Of a stretch of 64,000 nucleotides of DNA, positions 29,459 through 38,291 are shown piece by piece. Location of the stretch: the NCBI RefSeq assembly GCF_003674095.1, contig NZ_RDBF01000001.1:534514-598513 (forward strand). The letters run 5' to 3'. The notes beneath the pieces were generated by a model, which had not been told where the DNA came from, did not search any database, and worked only from the letters and a program-made list of their open reading frames with translations. The translations under genes were made by a program, and so were the position numbers. The stretch comes from Aeromicrobium phragmitis (GTDB lineage: Bacteria; Actinomycetota; Actinomycetes; Propionibacteriales; Nocardioidaceae). The stretch's first letter is position 1. The number at the start of each line of letters is the position of its first letter.

Positions 29459-30076
29459 CTAGGGCCGGTGTCGACGACTCAGGCCGAAGGTGACGAGCAC
29501 AGCGAGTGTCGTCGGTACGGCCAGGCCCAGGAGCGCCCCGGCGGCCACGTCGTGGAGGTAGTGAGCGCCTTGCATGACCCGGCCCGCGGCGACGACGGTC
29601 GCGACGACAACGGCTACCGATGTCGCAACGACGTGCCGCGTGGCGATGGCGATGAAGAGCACCGCCCCGAAGGCCAGGGTGGCGTGATGGGACGGGAACG
29701 ACCAGTCTCCTGGTGGGGGACAGCTGCCCGGCAACGCCCACCGTTGGCACGGGCGGTCTTGCGAGACGACCACCTTGCTCGCCTCGCTGAGGGCGTAGGC
29801 GAGGACGACGCCTGCGGCAGCGCTCCCGAGTACGACGCGCGGCCGCGCGGCATCCCGCCAGGCACGGAGACCGGCCGCTGCGGTTCCGAGCGCGAGAACG
29901 ACGAGCGCTGCCTCGGAGAGCAACTCGACGCTGGGCACCGCGGCGAACGTCGAGGTCAGTGACCGAGTGACAACGACACTCAGGCTCTCGGGCCAGGGCA
30001 TCACCAGCAGGGTGACGCCGAAGACGGCTACGGCGGTGAGAAGGGCGCGCTGATCGCGCGCGATGAGCGCTTGCAT
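29459..30076 (-). CDS. PAP2-family membrane phosphatase
   Basis: 205 aa from the ATG at 30076 (a GTG at 30085 is possible). Six hydrophobic segments. The three phosphatase motifs are present: [13 protein letters not shown] ([11 protein letters not shown]) and [16 protein letters not shown]. The first motif has the spacing K-x6-RP. It probably removes phosphate from lipid pyrophosphates or phosphatidic acid at the outer face of the membrane. It stands apart from the response regulator by 55 bp. Confidence 0.9.
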   Translation of the reverse strand: MQALIARDQRALLTAVAVFGVTLLVMPWPESLSVVVTRSLTSTFAAVPSVELLSEAALVVLALGTAAAGLRAWRDAARPRVVLGSAAAGVVLAYALSEASKVVVSQDRPCQRWALPGSCPPPGDWSFPSHHATLAFGAVLFIAIATRHVVATSVAVVVATVVAAGRVMQGAHYLHDVAAGALLGLAVPTTLAVLVTFGLSRRHRP

Positions 30077-30161
30077 CGACCCCACGTTAGGCAGCGCCCA
30101 GCGGCTTCGCGTCAGCCCGAGGGCGTACCGGTGTCACTCCACAGAAGGAGCCGCGTGTCGT

Positions 30162-31034
30162 TCAGGAGCGGCCGTCGAGGAGGCTCTGTGCCGCGGCGGC
30201 CGCGCGGGCGCCGTATCCGCCGCCGAACAGCACCGCGTGCACGAGCAGCGGGTGCAGCTGGTGCAGCGCGACCCGCTCGCGCCATCCCTCGGCGAGCGGC
30301 CACGCCTCGTCGTACGCCTCGATGACGCGCTGCAAATGCGGCGCGCCGAACAGTGCGAGCATGGCCAGATCCGTCTCGCGGTGGCCGCCGTGGGCAGCCG
30401 GGTCGATGACCCAGACCCGACCCTCCGATCCCCACAGCACGTTTCCCGACCACAGGTCACCGTGGAGGCGTGCGGGTTCTTCGGCGGGGCCGGAGAACGC
30501 GTGGATGCGGCGCATCACCCGTTCGATCGTCGACGCTTCCTCCGGCGTCAGCGCGCCGCGGTCGAGGGCGGCGCGGACGTACGGCATGACGCGCCGGGAG
30601 GCATAGAACTCCTCCCACGTGGGGAGGGGGCGGTTGGGAAGCGGGGCGAGGCCGACGTAGCCGTCGCGGTCGGCACCGAAGTGCGGAGCGCCGGCGCGGT
30701 GGGTGGCGGCCAGCTCGCGGCCGAACTGCTCGGCCAGTTCGGGGGTCGGCTTGCCGGGCTCGACCCAGGCGAGCACCAGGCACTCGTCGTCGACGCCGAG
30801 CACCTCGGGCACCGCGACGCCCCCGGCCTCGCTCAGCCAGCGCAACCCCTCGGCCTCGCGGCGGAACATCCCGGCCGGCGCCTGCGGGCGCGTCTTGATG
30901 ACGGCGTTGCGACCGTCGGTCAGCCGCAACCGGGTGGCGGTGCAGATGTCGCCGCCGGCGACCGGGGTGGTGGACACGACGGGGGTTCCCACGAGAGCCT
31001 CCGCACGCGCCGCCGTCCCTGCCATCCGAGCCAT
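30162..31034 (-). CDS. Fructosamine kinase/aminoglycoside phosphotransferase-like protein
   Basis: 290 aa from the ATG at 31034. Small-molecule kinase fold: VIKTRPQAPAGMFRREAEGLRWL supplies the ATP lysine and glutamate, RLHGDLWSGNVLWG the catalytic loop (HGDLWSGN, with catalytic Asp) and VIDPAAHGGHRETDLAML the metal-binding DPA motif that is typical of fructosamine-3-kinases. It would phosphorylate glycated amines to allow their repair. It is the last gene of a minus-strand set with a tyrosine phosphatase; in many bacteria these two neighbour each other. Confidence 0.9.
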   Translation of the reverse strand: MARMAGTAARAEALVGTPVVSTTPVAGGDICTATRLRLTDGRNAVIKTRPQAPAGMFRREAEGLRWLSEAGGVAVPEVLGVDDECLVLAWVEPGKPTPELAEQFGRELAATHRAGAPHFGADRDGYVGLAPLPNRPLPTWEEFYASRRVMPYVRAALDRGALTPEEASTIERVMRRIHAFSGPAEEPARLHGDLWSGNVLWGSEGRVWVIDPAAHGGHRETDLAMLALFGAPHLQRVIEAYDEAWPLAEGWRERVALHQLHPLLVHAVLFGGGYGARAAAAAQSLLDGRS

Positions 31035-31060
31035 GGTCACGACGTTACCGGAGGGGTCGA

Positions 31061-31570
31061 TCAGCCTCGCCGGGAAGCCGAGAGCAGCCCCGGGAGCTGC
31101 TCGACGATGGCGTCGGTGGATCGATCGATCATCTCCATGACCATCCGGAACCCCTCGTCGCCGCCGAACCACGGATCGGGCACCTCGAGGTCGTCCGCGG
31201 AGGCCTCGGGATCGAAGCTGCGGAACATCCGTAGCCGCTCGGTGTCCTCGGCGGTGGGCGCGAGCGCGGCCATGTCGGCGTAGTTGCTGTCGTCCATCGC
31301 CAGCAGCAGGTCGTTCTCGGCGTACCAGTCGGCCGTGAACTTGCGGGCGACGTGGCGGGACGCGTCGTACCCGGCGTCGCTCAGCACGGTGGCCGCACGC
31401 GGGTCCATCGGATCGCCGGTATGCCAGCCGCCGGTGCCCGCCGACACGACCTCGACCCTGTCGTCGAGGCCGGCGTCGGCGATCTTCTTCTCCAGCACGA
31501 CGTGCGCCATCGGCGAACGGCAGATGTTGCCCAAGCACACGACGGCGATGCGATAGCGGTCGCGGCTCAC
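31061..31570 (-). CDS. Low-molecular-weight protein-tyrosine phosphatase
   Basis: 169 aa from a GTG at 31570. The P-loop VCLGNICRSP carries nucleophile Cys12 and Arg18, and DPWFGG near residue 131 carries the general-acid Asp. This length and layout are standard for the family. It starts 3 bp after the small membrane protein gene and is followed 26 bp later by the fructosamine kinase-like gene. LMW phosphatases next to F3K homologues have been proposed to act in deglycation, as well as on protein tyrosine phosphate. Confidence 0.95.
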   Translation of the reverse strand: MSRDRYRIAVVCLGNICRSPMAHVVLEKKIADAGLDDRVEVVSAGTGGWHTGDPMDPRAATVLSDAGYDASRHVARKFTADWYAENDLLLAMDDSNYADMAALAPTAEDTERLRMFRSFDPEASADDLEVPDPWFGGDEGFRMVMEMIDRSTDAIVEQLPGLLSASRRG

Positions 31571-31573
31571 GGA

Positions 31574-31954
31574 TCAGTCTCCGATGATGGCGCGCACGAC
31601 GGTCTGGGCGACCGAGATGACGACCGACGCGAGCACGGCCCACCAGAAGCCGTCGACGAAGAACGCGAGGTCGAACTGGTCGGTGATCCACTCGGTGAGC
31701 AACAGCAGGAGCGCGTTGATCACCACGAGCATGAGTCCGAGCGTGAGGATGATGAACGGCAGCGACAGCAGCTTGACCACCGGGCCGACGATGGACGTGA
31801 CGATGGTGAAGACCAGGCCGACGATGACGACGGTGAGGACGCGATTGAGCGTGGACTCGTTCGGGTCGCTGATGTTCATGTGGTCGCCGAGGATCAGCGC
31901 GGCGAAGGCCAGCGCGACACTGCTCGCGAACCACGTGGAGAGGAAGCGTTCCAT
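31574..31954 (-). CDS. Small membrane protein, phage-holin superfamily 4-like
   Basis: 126 aa with four hydrophobic helices, ending VVISVAQTVVRAIIGD. The pattern SLPFIILTLGLMLVVINALLLLLTEWI followed by FWWAVLASVVISV is typical of the 'mycobacterial 4 TMS phage holin' group, which is widespread in chromosomes away from phages. There are no phage genes nearby, so lysis is not implied. It is first in a tight set with the tyrosine phosphatase. Confidence 0.85.
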   Translation of the reverse strand: MERFLSTWFASSVALAFAALILGDHMNISDPNESTLNRVLTVVIVGLVFTIVTSIVGPVVKLLSLPFIILTLGLMLVVINALLLLLTEWITDQFDLAFFVDGFWWAVLASVVISVAQTVVRAIIGD

Positions 31955-31995
31955 GCGGCCATTGTCGCAGGCCGACGGCTGCGGTGCCCGTACCG

Positions 31996-32949
31996 TCAGG
32001 GCGCGGCGGGGACGTTCTCCCCGCGCACGAGCCGCGCGCTCTGCGCGACGACGACGCCCGTGAGCACGACGACGACCCCGATCGTCTGCGCGGTCGACAG
32101 CACCTCGGTGAACCACAGCCAGCCCACCACGAGCGCGACGACCGGCTCCAGCATCGCGACGACGGACGCGCGCGTGCTCGGGACGAACTGCATCGCCAGG
32201 AGGTACAGGAAGAACGGTGCCACGGTGCCGAGCAGCACGATGTAGGCCATCGGCAGCCAGCCGGGGACCGTGACGTCCTCGAACCGACCCAGCAGAGCGG
32301 TGTCCTGTCCGAGCACGTCGAAGGCGGTCCAGAACGGTTCGTAGAGGTTCACGGCCACCGCCGCGATGCCGAACGACCAGACCACGGTCTGCAGCGGGCT
32401 GGAGGTCGCGCCCTCGTGGGCGGTGAGCGCCTCGCCGAGCAGGAAGTAACTGGCGAGGCACGCGGCGGAGAGCAGTCCGACGAGGACTCCGATGCCGTCG
32501 AGCGTCAGACCGCGCCACACCTGTCCGACGAGCGCCAGGCCGACGAGCGAGACCACGATCGCCGGGTAGAGACGCGGATGCACCGGTTCGCGGCGGACGA
32601 ATCGGACCCACAGCACGACGATCGCCGGTGCGAGGTACTCCAGCAGCAGCGCGACGCCGAGCGGCAAGCGGTTGACGGTCACGTTGTAGGTCGCCTGCGC
32701 CCCGAGCACGCCCGCGATTCCGAGGGCGACGACGAGCACGAACGCGCGGCCTCGCGGCACCCGGAAGGCGGTGCGGTCCACGAGCGCGGCGAGCAGCCAG
32801 AACGTCAGCGCGGCGCCGGTGAGCCGGAAGGCGGTATAGCTGTCGATGCCGAGGCCCGCCTGGACGGGCACCCGCGAGACCCCGGCGTTGACGCCGAAGA
32901 TCACGGCTGCCGTCACCACCAGGGCGTATCCGATCACCGGTCGACTCAC
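31996..32949 (-). CDS. EamA/DMT-superfamily transporter
   Basis: 317 aa from a GTG at 32949, with ten hydrophobic helices in two EamA repeats. The first repeat opens VTAAVIFGVNAGVSRVPVQ and the second ATSSPLQTVVWSFGIAAVA, with the family motif TRASVVAMLEPVVALVVGWLWFTEVLS near the end. It is probably an exporter of amino acids or small metabolites. Divergent from the aminotransferase gene, from which its start is separated by 38 bp. Confidence 0.92.
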   Translation of the reverse strand: MSRPVIGYALVVTAAVIFGVNAGVSRVPVQAGLGIDSYTAFRLTGAALTFWLLAALVDRTAFRVPRGRAFVLVVALGIAGVLGAQATYNVTVNRLPLGVALLLEYLAPAIVVLWVRFVRREPVHPRLYPAIVVSLVGLALVGQVWRGLTLDGIGVLVGLLSAACLASYFLLGEALTAHEGATSSPLQTVVWSFGIAAVAVNLYEPFWTAFDVLGQDTALLGRFEDVTVPGWLPMAYIVLLGTVAPFFLYLLAMQFVPSTRASVVAMLEPVVALVVGWLWFTEVLSTAQTIGVVVVLTGVVVAQSARLVRGENVPAAP

Positions 32950-32987
32950 CGGCCCATCGTCGCAGAGGGCCGGACTAGGGTGACGCC

Positions 32988-34046
32988 ATGGCTTTCCCTC
33001 GTCCCCGATCGGTGTTCGAGCGCCTTCCGGCATACCGCGCCGGCAAGCCTGCCTACAGCGACGCATACAAACTCTCCAGCAACGAGAACCCGTTCCCGCC
33101 GCTGCCATCGGTGCTGGAACGTGCGTCCACCGAGCTCGGCCGCATGAACCGGTATCCCGATGCCGGGATGGCCGCGCTCTATCGGTCGCTCAGTGCTCGG
33201 CTGGGTGTGGAGGAGGACCAGCTCGCCGGCGGGACGGGCTCGGTCGGCGTGCTGTTCACGCTGCTGGCGGCGTTCTGCGAGGCCGGGGACGAGGTCGTCT
33301 ATCCCTGGCGCAGCTTCGAGGCATACCCGATCGCGGTCGATCTCGCCGGCGCGACCGGCGTGCCGATCGCGTTGCGAGACGACGCCTCCCACGACCTCGA
33401 CGCGATGGCCGACGCGATCACCGAAGCGACGCGGGTCGTACTGGTGTGCTCGCCCAACAATCCCACCGGTCCCGTGGTCACGCGTGACGAGTTGGACGCG
33501 TTCCTGGCCCGCGTGCCCTCGGACGTGCTCGTGGTGATCGACGAGGCGTACGCGGAGTTCGTCCGCCATCCCGCCGCGGTGCGCGGCCTGGACGCCCTCG
33601 CCGGCCGGGACAACCTCGTCGTCCTCCGCACGTTCTCCAAGGCCTACGGGCTGGCGGGCCTGCGGATCGGCTTCCTCGTCGGGCCGCCGGCGATCGCGTC
33701 GGTCGTGCGTACGGCCACGGCGCCGTTCGCGGTGACCGACATCGCGATCGCGGCCGCGGTCGCCTCGCTCGAGGCGGTCGACGAGCTCGAGCAGCGGCTG
33801 GAGGCGATCGTCGCCGAGCGCGAGGACGTGATGACCGCGCTGCGTGCGGACGGGTGGGACGTTCCCGACACCCACGCGAACTTCGTGTGGCTGCCGCTCG
33901 GCGCCGACTCCCTCGATTTCGCCGCTCACTGCGCGCCGGTGTCCGTGCGGGCGTTCGACGGCGAGGGAGTGCGGGTGACCATCGGTGACCCCGAGATCAA
34001 CGCCGAGTTCCTGACGGCCGCCGCGCGCTGGCGCGCCGCCCGCTGA
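32988..34046 (+). CDS. hisC: Histidinol-phosphate/aromatic aminotransferase family protein
   Basis: PLP enzyme of 352 aa. LSSNENPFPPLPSV near the start, VLVCSPNNPTGPV, VVIDEAYAEFV and the PLP-lysine block TFSKAYGLAGLRIGF match HisC and the related aromatic aminotransferase PatB. There are no other histidine genes here, so aromatic amino acid transamination is an equal possibility. Starts at the ATG 32988, divergent from the EamA gene. A short hairpin follows the stop. Confidence 0.88.
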   Translation: MAFPRPRSVFERLPAYRAGKPAYSDAYKLSSNENPFPPLPSVLERASTELGRMNRYPDAGMAALYRSLSARLGVEEDQLAGGTGSVGVLFTLLAAFCEAGDEVVYPWRSFEAYPIAVDLAGATGVPIALRDDASHDLDAMADAITEATRVVLVCSPNNPTGPVVTRDELDAFLARVPSDVLVVIDEAYAEFVRHPAAVRGLDALAGRDNLVVLRTFSKAYGLAGLRIGFLVGPPAIASVVRTATAPFAVTDIAIAAAVASLEAVDELEQRLEAIVAEREDVMTALRADGWDVPDTHANFVWLPLGADSLDFAAHCAPVSVRAFDGEGVRVTIGDPEINAEFLTAAARWRAAR

Positions 34047-34048
34047 GG

Positions 34049-34063
34049 CTGGCCCCCGGCCAG
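34049..34063 (+). terminator. Short hairpin after hisC-like gene
   Basis: CTGGCC at 34049-34054 and GGCCAG at 34058-34063 form a 6-bp stem with a CCC loop, three bases after the stop codon. It is weak without a U-tract. Confidence 0.4.
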
Positions 34064-34083
34064 TCCAGCGGTTACGCTGGTCT

Positions 34084-34109
34084 CACGATGTGAGCACCGT
34101 CACATCGTG
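34084..34109. promoter_or_regulatory. CRP/GlxR-type operator upstream of oxoacid dehydrogenase operon
   Basis: CACGATGTGA at 34084-34093 and TCACATCGTG at 34100-34109 form a perfect 10-bp inverted repeat with a 6-base centre. The core TGTGA-N6-TCACA at 34089-34104 equals the CRP-family consensus. It lies 83 bp before the E1alpha start. Which CRP homologue binds is inferred. Confidence 0.75.
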
Positions 34110-34192
34110 GCGCTCTCGCTCCGCCACCCCTGGAGCTGCGTCCCGTTGCACCGACCGCGGTCATCCCGCGCGACGGCGATTGGAGGATCGGC

Positions 34193-35326
34193 ATGACCCT
34201 ACCCATGACCCCGCAGCCCGGCGCCCTCGCCGGCGAGCACGAGCTCGTCCAGCTGCTGAGCCCCGACGGCACCCGGCGGCACGACCCCCGGTTCCCCGAC
34301 GATGATGTCGAGCGCGAGGAGGTCGAGGGGTGGTACCGCGATCTGGTGCTCACCCGTCGCATCGACACCGAAGCCTTCGCCCTGCAGCGGCACGGTGAGC
34401 TCGGACTGTGGCCACCGGCGCTCGGCCAGGAAGCCGCACAGGTCGGCTCGGGCCGCGCGCTTCGCCCTCAGGACTTCGCCTTCCCCACGTACCGCGACCA
34501 CGGCGTCGCGTACTGCCGAGGCGTCGACCCGGCGAACCTGCTCGGGCTCTTCCGCGGCACCGAGCTCGGCAGCTGGGACCCGCAGGACCACCGATACGGC
34601 CTCCCGCAGATCATCATCGGTGCGCAAACCCTGCATGCCACCGGCTACGCGATGGGACTGTTGCTCGACGGCGCGGTCGGCCACGACGACCCGGAGCGCG
34701 ACGCCGCGGCGATCGCCTACCTCGGCGACGGCGCCACCAGCCAGGGTGATGTCGCCGAGGCGTTCGTCTGGGCGGCGTCGTATCAGGCGCCCGTCGTGTT
34801 CTTCTGCCAGAACAACCAGTACGCCATCTCCGTCCCGCTCGAACGCCAGACCCGAGTGCCGATCGCCCAGCGCGCGTCGGGCTTCGGCTTCGAGGGTGTC
34901 CGCGTCGACGGCAACGACGTTCTCGCCTGCTACGCCGTCACCCGGACCGCCCTGCAGAAAGCCCGCGATGGCGGCGGCCCCACGCTCATCGAGGCGGTCA
35001 CGTACCGGATGGGCGCGCACACCACGTCCGACGACCCCGCGCGCTACCGCACGGCCGACGAGACGGAGCAGTGGACGGCCAAGGACCCGATCGCCCGGGT
35101 CCGCACGTTCCTCGAGTCCGAGGGCAGCACGCCGGAGTTCTTCGGCGCCGTCGAGGCGGAGGCCGATGCTCTCGGTGCGCGGCTGCGGGAGGCGTGTGCG
35201 CGGCTTCCCGAGCCCGACCTCGCCGACCTCTTCTCCTTCGTGCACACCGATCTCCCGCCGGAGTTGGCCGCACAGCGTGACGATGTCGTCGCCTGGCAGG
35301 CCCTGGACGAAAGGGGCGCGGCATGA
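34193..35326 (+). CDS. Branched-chain 2-oxoacid (or pyruvate) dehydrogenase E1 alpha
   Basis: Thiamine-diphosphate subunit, 377 aa. The ThDP motif GDGATSQGDVAEAFVWAASYQAPVVFFCQNNQYAIS is complete. FPTYRDHGVAYCRGVDP and the phosphorylation-loop region YRMGAHTTSDDPARYR are typical of E1alpha from branched-chain and pyruvate complexes. A GGAGG ribosome site precedes the ATG. It overlaps the E1beta start by four bases. Sequence style (short E2 with one lipoyl domain) favours the branched-chain enzyme; substrate is not certain. Confidence 0.93.
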   Translation: MTLPMTPQPGALAGEHELVQLLSPDGTRRHDPRFPDDDVEREEVEGWYRDLVLTRRIDTEAFALQRHGELGLWPPALGQEAAQVGSGRALRPQDFAFPTYRDHGVAYCRGVDPANLLGLFRGTELGSWDPQDHRYGLPQIIIGAQTLHATGYAMGLLLDGAVGHDDPERDAAAIAYLGDGATSQGDVAEAFVWAASYQAPVVFFCQNNQYAISVPLERQTRVPIAQRASGFGFEGVRVDGNDVLACYAVTRTALQKARDGGGPTLIEAVTYRMGAHTTSDDPARYRTADETEQWTAKDPIARVRTFLESEGSTPEFFGAVEAEADALGARLREACARLPEPDLADLFSFVHTDLPPELAAQRDDVVAWQALDERGAA

Positions 35327-36303
35327 CGACGCAGACGATGAGCCTCGGCGCGGCCATCAACGCGGGATTGCGTGCCGCGATGGAGCGCGACGACCACGTC
35401 GTCCTCATGGGCGAGGACATCGGACGCTTGGGCGGCGTGTTCCGGGTGACCGATGCGTTACAGAAGGACTTCGGCGAGAACCGGGTCATGGACACCCCGC
35501 TCGGGGAGTCCGGCATCGTCGGCACGGCGGTCGGTCTCGTGACGCGTGGCTACCGCCCGGTCGTGGAGATCCAGTTCGACGGCTTCGTCTACCCGGCCTA
35601 TGACCAGCTCGTCAGCCAGGTGGCCAAGCTGCACTTCCGCAGTGCCGGCCGCATTCGGGTGCCGCTCGTGGTCCGGATTCCGTTCGGCGGCGGCATCGGC
35701 GCCGTCGAGCACCACTCGGAGAGTCCGGAGGCGCAGTTCGTGATGACCGCCGGTCTCAAGGTCGTCTCGTGCGCCACCCCGCACGACGCCTACTGGATGA
35801 TCCAGGAGGCGATCGAGTCCGACGACCCGGTGATCTTCATGGAACCCAAGCGCCGGTACTGGGAGAAGGGCGAGGTCGACACGAGCGATCCCGGCGTCGA
35901 CCTCTGGTCCTCGGTGGTGCGCCGCCGCGGCACTGACGCGACGCTCATCACGTACGGGCCCATGGTGCGCACGTGTCTCGACGCGGCGACGACGGCGGCC
36001 GACGAAGGCATCGAGCTGGAGGTCATCGACCTGCGCTCGCTCTCGCCGCTGGACCTCGGTCCGGTCGTCGACTCGGTACGTCGAACCGGCCGGGCCGTCG
36101 TCGTCCACGAGGCGCAGCGCACGCTCGGTCTCGGCGCGGAACTCAGCGCCCGCATCAGCGAGGAGTGCTTCTACTCCCTCGAGGCGCCGGTGCAGCGCGT
36201 CACCGGCTACGACATGCCCTATCCGCCGAGCCGGGTCGAGAACGAGTTCCTGCCGAGCGTCGATCGCATCCTCGACGCCGTCGACACCGCGAAGGAGTTC
36301 TGA
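35323..36303 (+). CDS. 2-oxoacid dehydrogenase E1 beta
   Basis: 326 aa. GEDIGRLGGVFRVTDALQKDFG, DTPLGESGIVGTAVGLVTRGYRPVVEIQFDGFVYPAYDQL and the C-terminal DMPYPPSRVENEFLPSVDRIL are the transketolase-like E1beta signatures. It pairs with E1alpha as an alpha2beta2 decarboxylase that passes the acyl group to lipoyl-E2. Starts overlapping E1alpha and ends overlapping E2 (TGATG). Confidence 0.95.
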   Translation: MTTQTMSLGAAINAGLRAAMERDDHVVLMGEDIGRLGGVFRVTDALQKDFGENRVMDTPLGESGIVGTAVGLVTRGYRPVVEIQFDGFVYPAYDQLVSQVAKLHFRSAGRIRVPLVVRIPFGGGIGAVEHHSESPEAQFVMTAGLKVVSCATPHDAYWMIQEAIESDDPVIFMEPKRRYWEKGEVDTSDPGVDLWSSVVRRRGTDATLITYGPMVRTCLDAATTAADEGIELEVIDLRSLSPLDLGPVVDSVRRTGRAVVVHEAQRTLGLGAELSARISEECFYSLEAPVQRVTGYDMPYPPSRVENEFLPSVDRILDAVDTAKEF

Positions 36304-37607
36304 TGCCCGAATTCGCGTTGCCGGATGTGGGCGAAGGGCTGACCGAGGCCGAGATCGTCACGTGGCGGGTCGCCGAGGGCGACGAGGTGCAGGTCAACGA
36401 CGTCCTCGTGGACATCGAGACCGCCAAGTCGGTGGTTGAGCTGCCGAGCCCGTTCGCGGGACGCGTCGGTGCGCTGCTGGCGAACGAGGGCGACACCGTC
36501 GCGGTCGGCACGCCGATCCTGCGGATCGACGCGGCGGACGTTGCGGACCCGGCGGACCCGGCGCCGCCCGCCGACGAGGACGCCTCGGAGGCGCCGAAGA
36601 ACGGAGTCCTCGTGGGTTACGGCCCTCGCTCGGAGATCCTCGGCAGCGGGCGGCGTCGCCGTCGCGTGACCCGTGCCCCGAGGTCGTCGGAACCCGACGT
36701 GCCGGCTCCGGTGAGCGTCGCGGCTCTCGCCAAGCCGCCCGTCCGCAAGTTCGCCAAGGACCACGGCGTCGACGTGCGCGAGGTCACCCCCTCCGACCCT
36801 TCCGGCATCGTCAGCCGCGCGGACGTGGAGGCGCATCTCGCCTTGCGTCATACGAACGGAGGGTCGGAGCCAGCAGAACGTATGACGCAAGAGAAGGAAA
36901 GCGGGCGGGAGAGGCGAGTGCCCATCGCGGGGGTGCGCAAGCGGACGGCTGAGGCGATGGTGCAGTCGGCCTTCACGGCGCCGCACGTCACGGAGTGGGT
37001 CACGGTCGACGTCAGCGCGACGATGGACCTCGTGGACCGGCTGCGCGGCGATCGGGAGTTCGCCGACGTCAAGGTCACGCCGACGTTGATCGTGGCCAAG
37101 GCGGTGTGCCTCGCGCTGCGGCGCACGCCGGACCTGCATGCGCGGTGGAACGACGAAGCCCAGGAGATCGTCTTCCCCGAGCACGTGGGACTCGGCATCG
37201 CGACCGCTACCGACCGCGGGCTGCTGGTCCCGGTCGTCGAGAGCGCGGACACGATGTCGCTGTCCGAACTCGGCCGCGCCATCGGTGAGCTCGTGTCCAC
37301 CGGCCGCGAGGGCAAGCTCCAGCCCGCGCAGATGACCGGCGGCACGTTCACGATCACCAACGTCGGCGTCTTCGGCGTCGACGCGGGCACGCCGATCCTC
37401 AACCCCGGTCAGTCCGGCATCCTCGCCGTCGGTGCGATCAACCGCCGTCCCTGGGTGGACGAGGCGACCGACGCGATCGTGCCACGGTGGGTCACCACGC
37501 TCGCGTGCAGTTTCGATCATCGGGTGGTGGACGGCGAGCAGGGCTCGCGCTTCCTCGCGGACGTCGCTGCGCTGCTCTCCGATCCGGTTCGCGCGCTGAC
37601 CTTCTGA
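36303..37607 (+). CDS. Dihydrolipoamide acyltransferase E2 of 2-oxoacid dehydrogenase
   Basis: 434 aa with a single N-terminal lipoyl domain (lipoyl Lys42 in DIETAKSVVEL), an Asp/Ala/Pro linker, a peripheral-subunit-binding domain (PPVRKFAKDHGVDVREVTPSDPSGIVSRADVEAHL, about 145-178) and a catalytic domain ending in CSFDHRVVDGEQGSRFL with the active-site histidine. A REP-like palindrome encodes about residues 180-196 in the second linker without breaking the frame. No E3 (lipoamide dehydrogenase) gene is in the window, so it must be supplied elsewhere. A strong terminator follows. Confidence 0.95.
   Translation: MPEFALPDVGEGLTEAEIVTWRVAEGDEVQVNDVLVDIETAKSVVELPSPFAGRVGALLANEGDTVAVGTPILRIDAADVADPADPAPPADEDASEAPKNGVLVGYGPRSEILGSGRRRRRVTRAPRSSEPDVPAPVSVAALAKPPVRKFAKDHGVDVREVTPSDPSGIVSRADVEAHLALRHTNGGSEPAERMTQEKESGRERRVPIAGVRKRTAEAMVQSAFTAPHVTEWVTVDVSATMDLVDRLRGDREFADVKVTPTLIVAKAVCLALRRTPDLHARWNDEAQEIVFPEHVGLGIATATDRGLLVPVVESADTMSLSELGRAIGELVSTGREGKLQPAQMTGGTFTITNVGVFGVDAGTPILNPGQSGILAVGAINRRPWVDEATDAIVPRWVTTLACSFDHRVVDGEQGSRFLADVAALLSDPVRALTF
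36842..36891. repeat. REP-like palindrome inside the E2 gene
   Basis: CTTGCGTCATACG at 36842-36854 and its perfect complement CGTATGACGCAAG at 36879-36891 flank 24 bases containing GGAGGGTCGGAG. The same element, on the opposite strand, occurs at 46063-46109. It codes for a Ser/Glu/Gly-rich stretch in the E2 linker. Confidence 0.8.
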
Positions 37608-37620
37608 CGCCGTACGCGCG

Positions 37621-37656
37621 ACGAGGGCGGGACGACCGTGGTCGTCCCGCCCTCGT
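37621..37656 (+). terminator. 16-bp perfect hairpin after the E2 gene
   Basis: ACGAGGGCGGGACGAC at 37621-37636 pairs exactly with 37641-37656 over a CGTG loop. It lies 13 bp after the E2 stop and 27 bp from the convergent GNAT gene, so it can serve both strands. Confidence 0.9.
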
Positions 37657-37683
37657 GGTGAACAAGAAGTGGTCGCGCTCCGC

Positions 37684-38178
37684 TCAGGCGGGAAGTCGCA
37701 CCATCATCACGTTGACGACGCCGCTCTCGGCGAGCACACCCACCTCGCGGAAACCGCGACCGGCGTGGAAGGCGAGCGAGGCATCGTTGTGGTCGTAGAC
37801 CTCCAGGCCGATGGGCTTGTCACGCTCGATCGCCTCGTAGAGCCGCGAGGCGACGCCCTTGCGGCGGTGATCGGCCGACACCACGATGCGATCGAGGTAG
37901 ACGTAGTCATCGGTGTCGAAGTAGCCGTCGAACCAGCGGTAACGGCTCGAATCGTAGGCGACGCCGGGGGGCAGAGTGATGACGAAACCGGCGATGTCGC
38001 CGTCATCTTCCATCACCAGCGCCTGGTCGGCCATCGCCACGAGCTCGGCGGTCTTCGCGCGGTCGAGGGGGCCGACGCCCTCCAAGGCGTCCTGGTTGAG
38101 ATCGACGATGGTGTCGAGATCGTTGTCGTTGATCGGTCGGATGGTCGTTGTCTGTGTCAGAACTGGGCTCATCGCCAA
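37684..38178 (-). CDS. GNAT-family N-acetyltransferase
   Basis: 164 aa. The acetyl-CoA loop VYLDRIVVSADHRRKGVASRLYEAIERDKP (R/Q-x2-G-x-A type) and the later EVYDHNDASLAFHAGRGFREVGVL match the GNAT fold. Both an ATG at 38178 and one at 38172 are possible starts. The acceptor is unknown. Convergent with the 2-oxoacid dehydrogenase operon. Confidence 0.88.
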   Translation of the reverse strand: MAMSPVLTQTTTIRPINDNDLDTIVDLNQDALEGVGPLDRAKTAELVAMADQALVMEDDGDIAGFVITLPPGVAYDSSRYRWFDGYFDTDDYVYLDRIVVSADHRRKGVASRLYEAIERDKPIGLEVYDHNDASLAFHAGRGFREVGVLAESGVVNVMMVRLPA

Positions 38179-38291
38179 ACAACGTTATGTCAATCTCCGG
38201 TCGATGGCTACCGCATCCGCCGAAGCGTGGCCCATGTCACACCGGCGGATCCGTGCGACGGCGGTGTGCTGGCCACTCCTAGAATGTCGAG

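Noticed and set aside
31574..31954. Prophage remnant based on holin-like protein
   Set aside because: No other phage genes; this membrane family is common in actinobacterial chromosomes.
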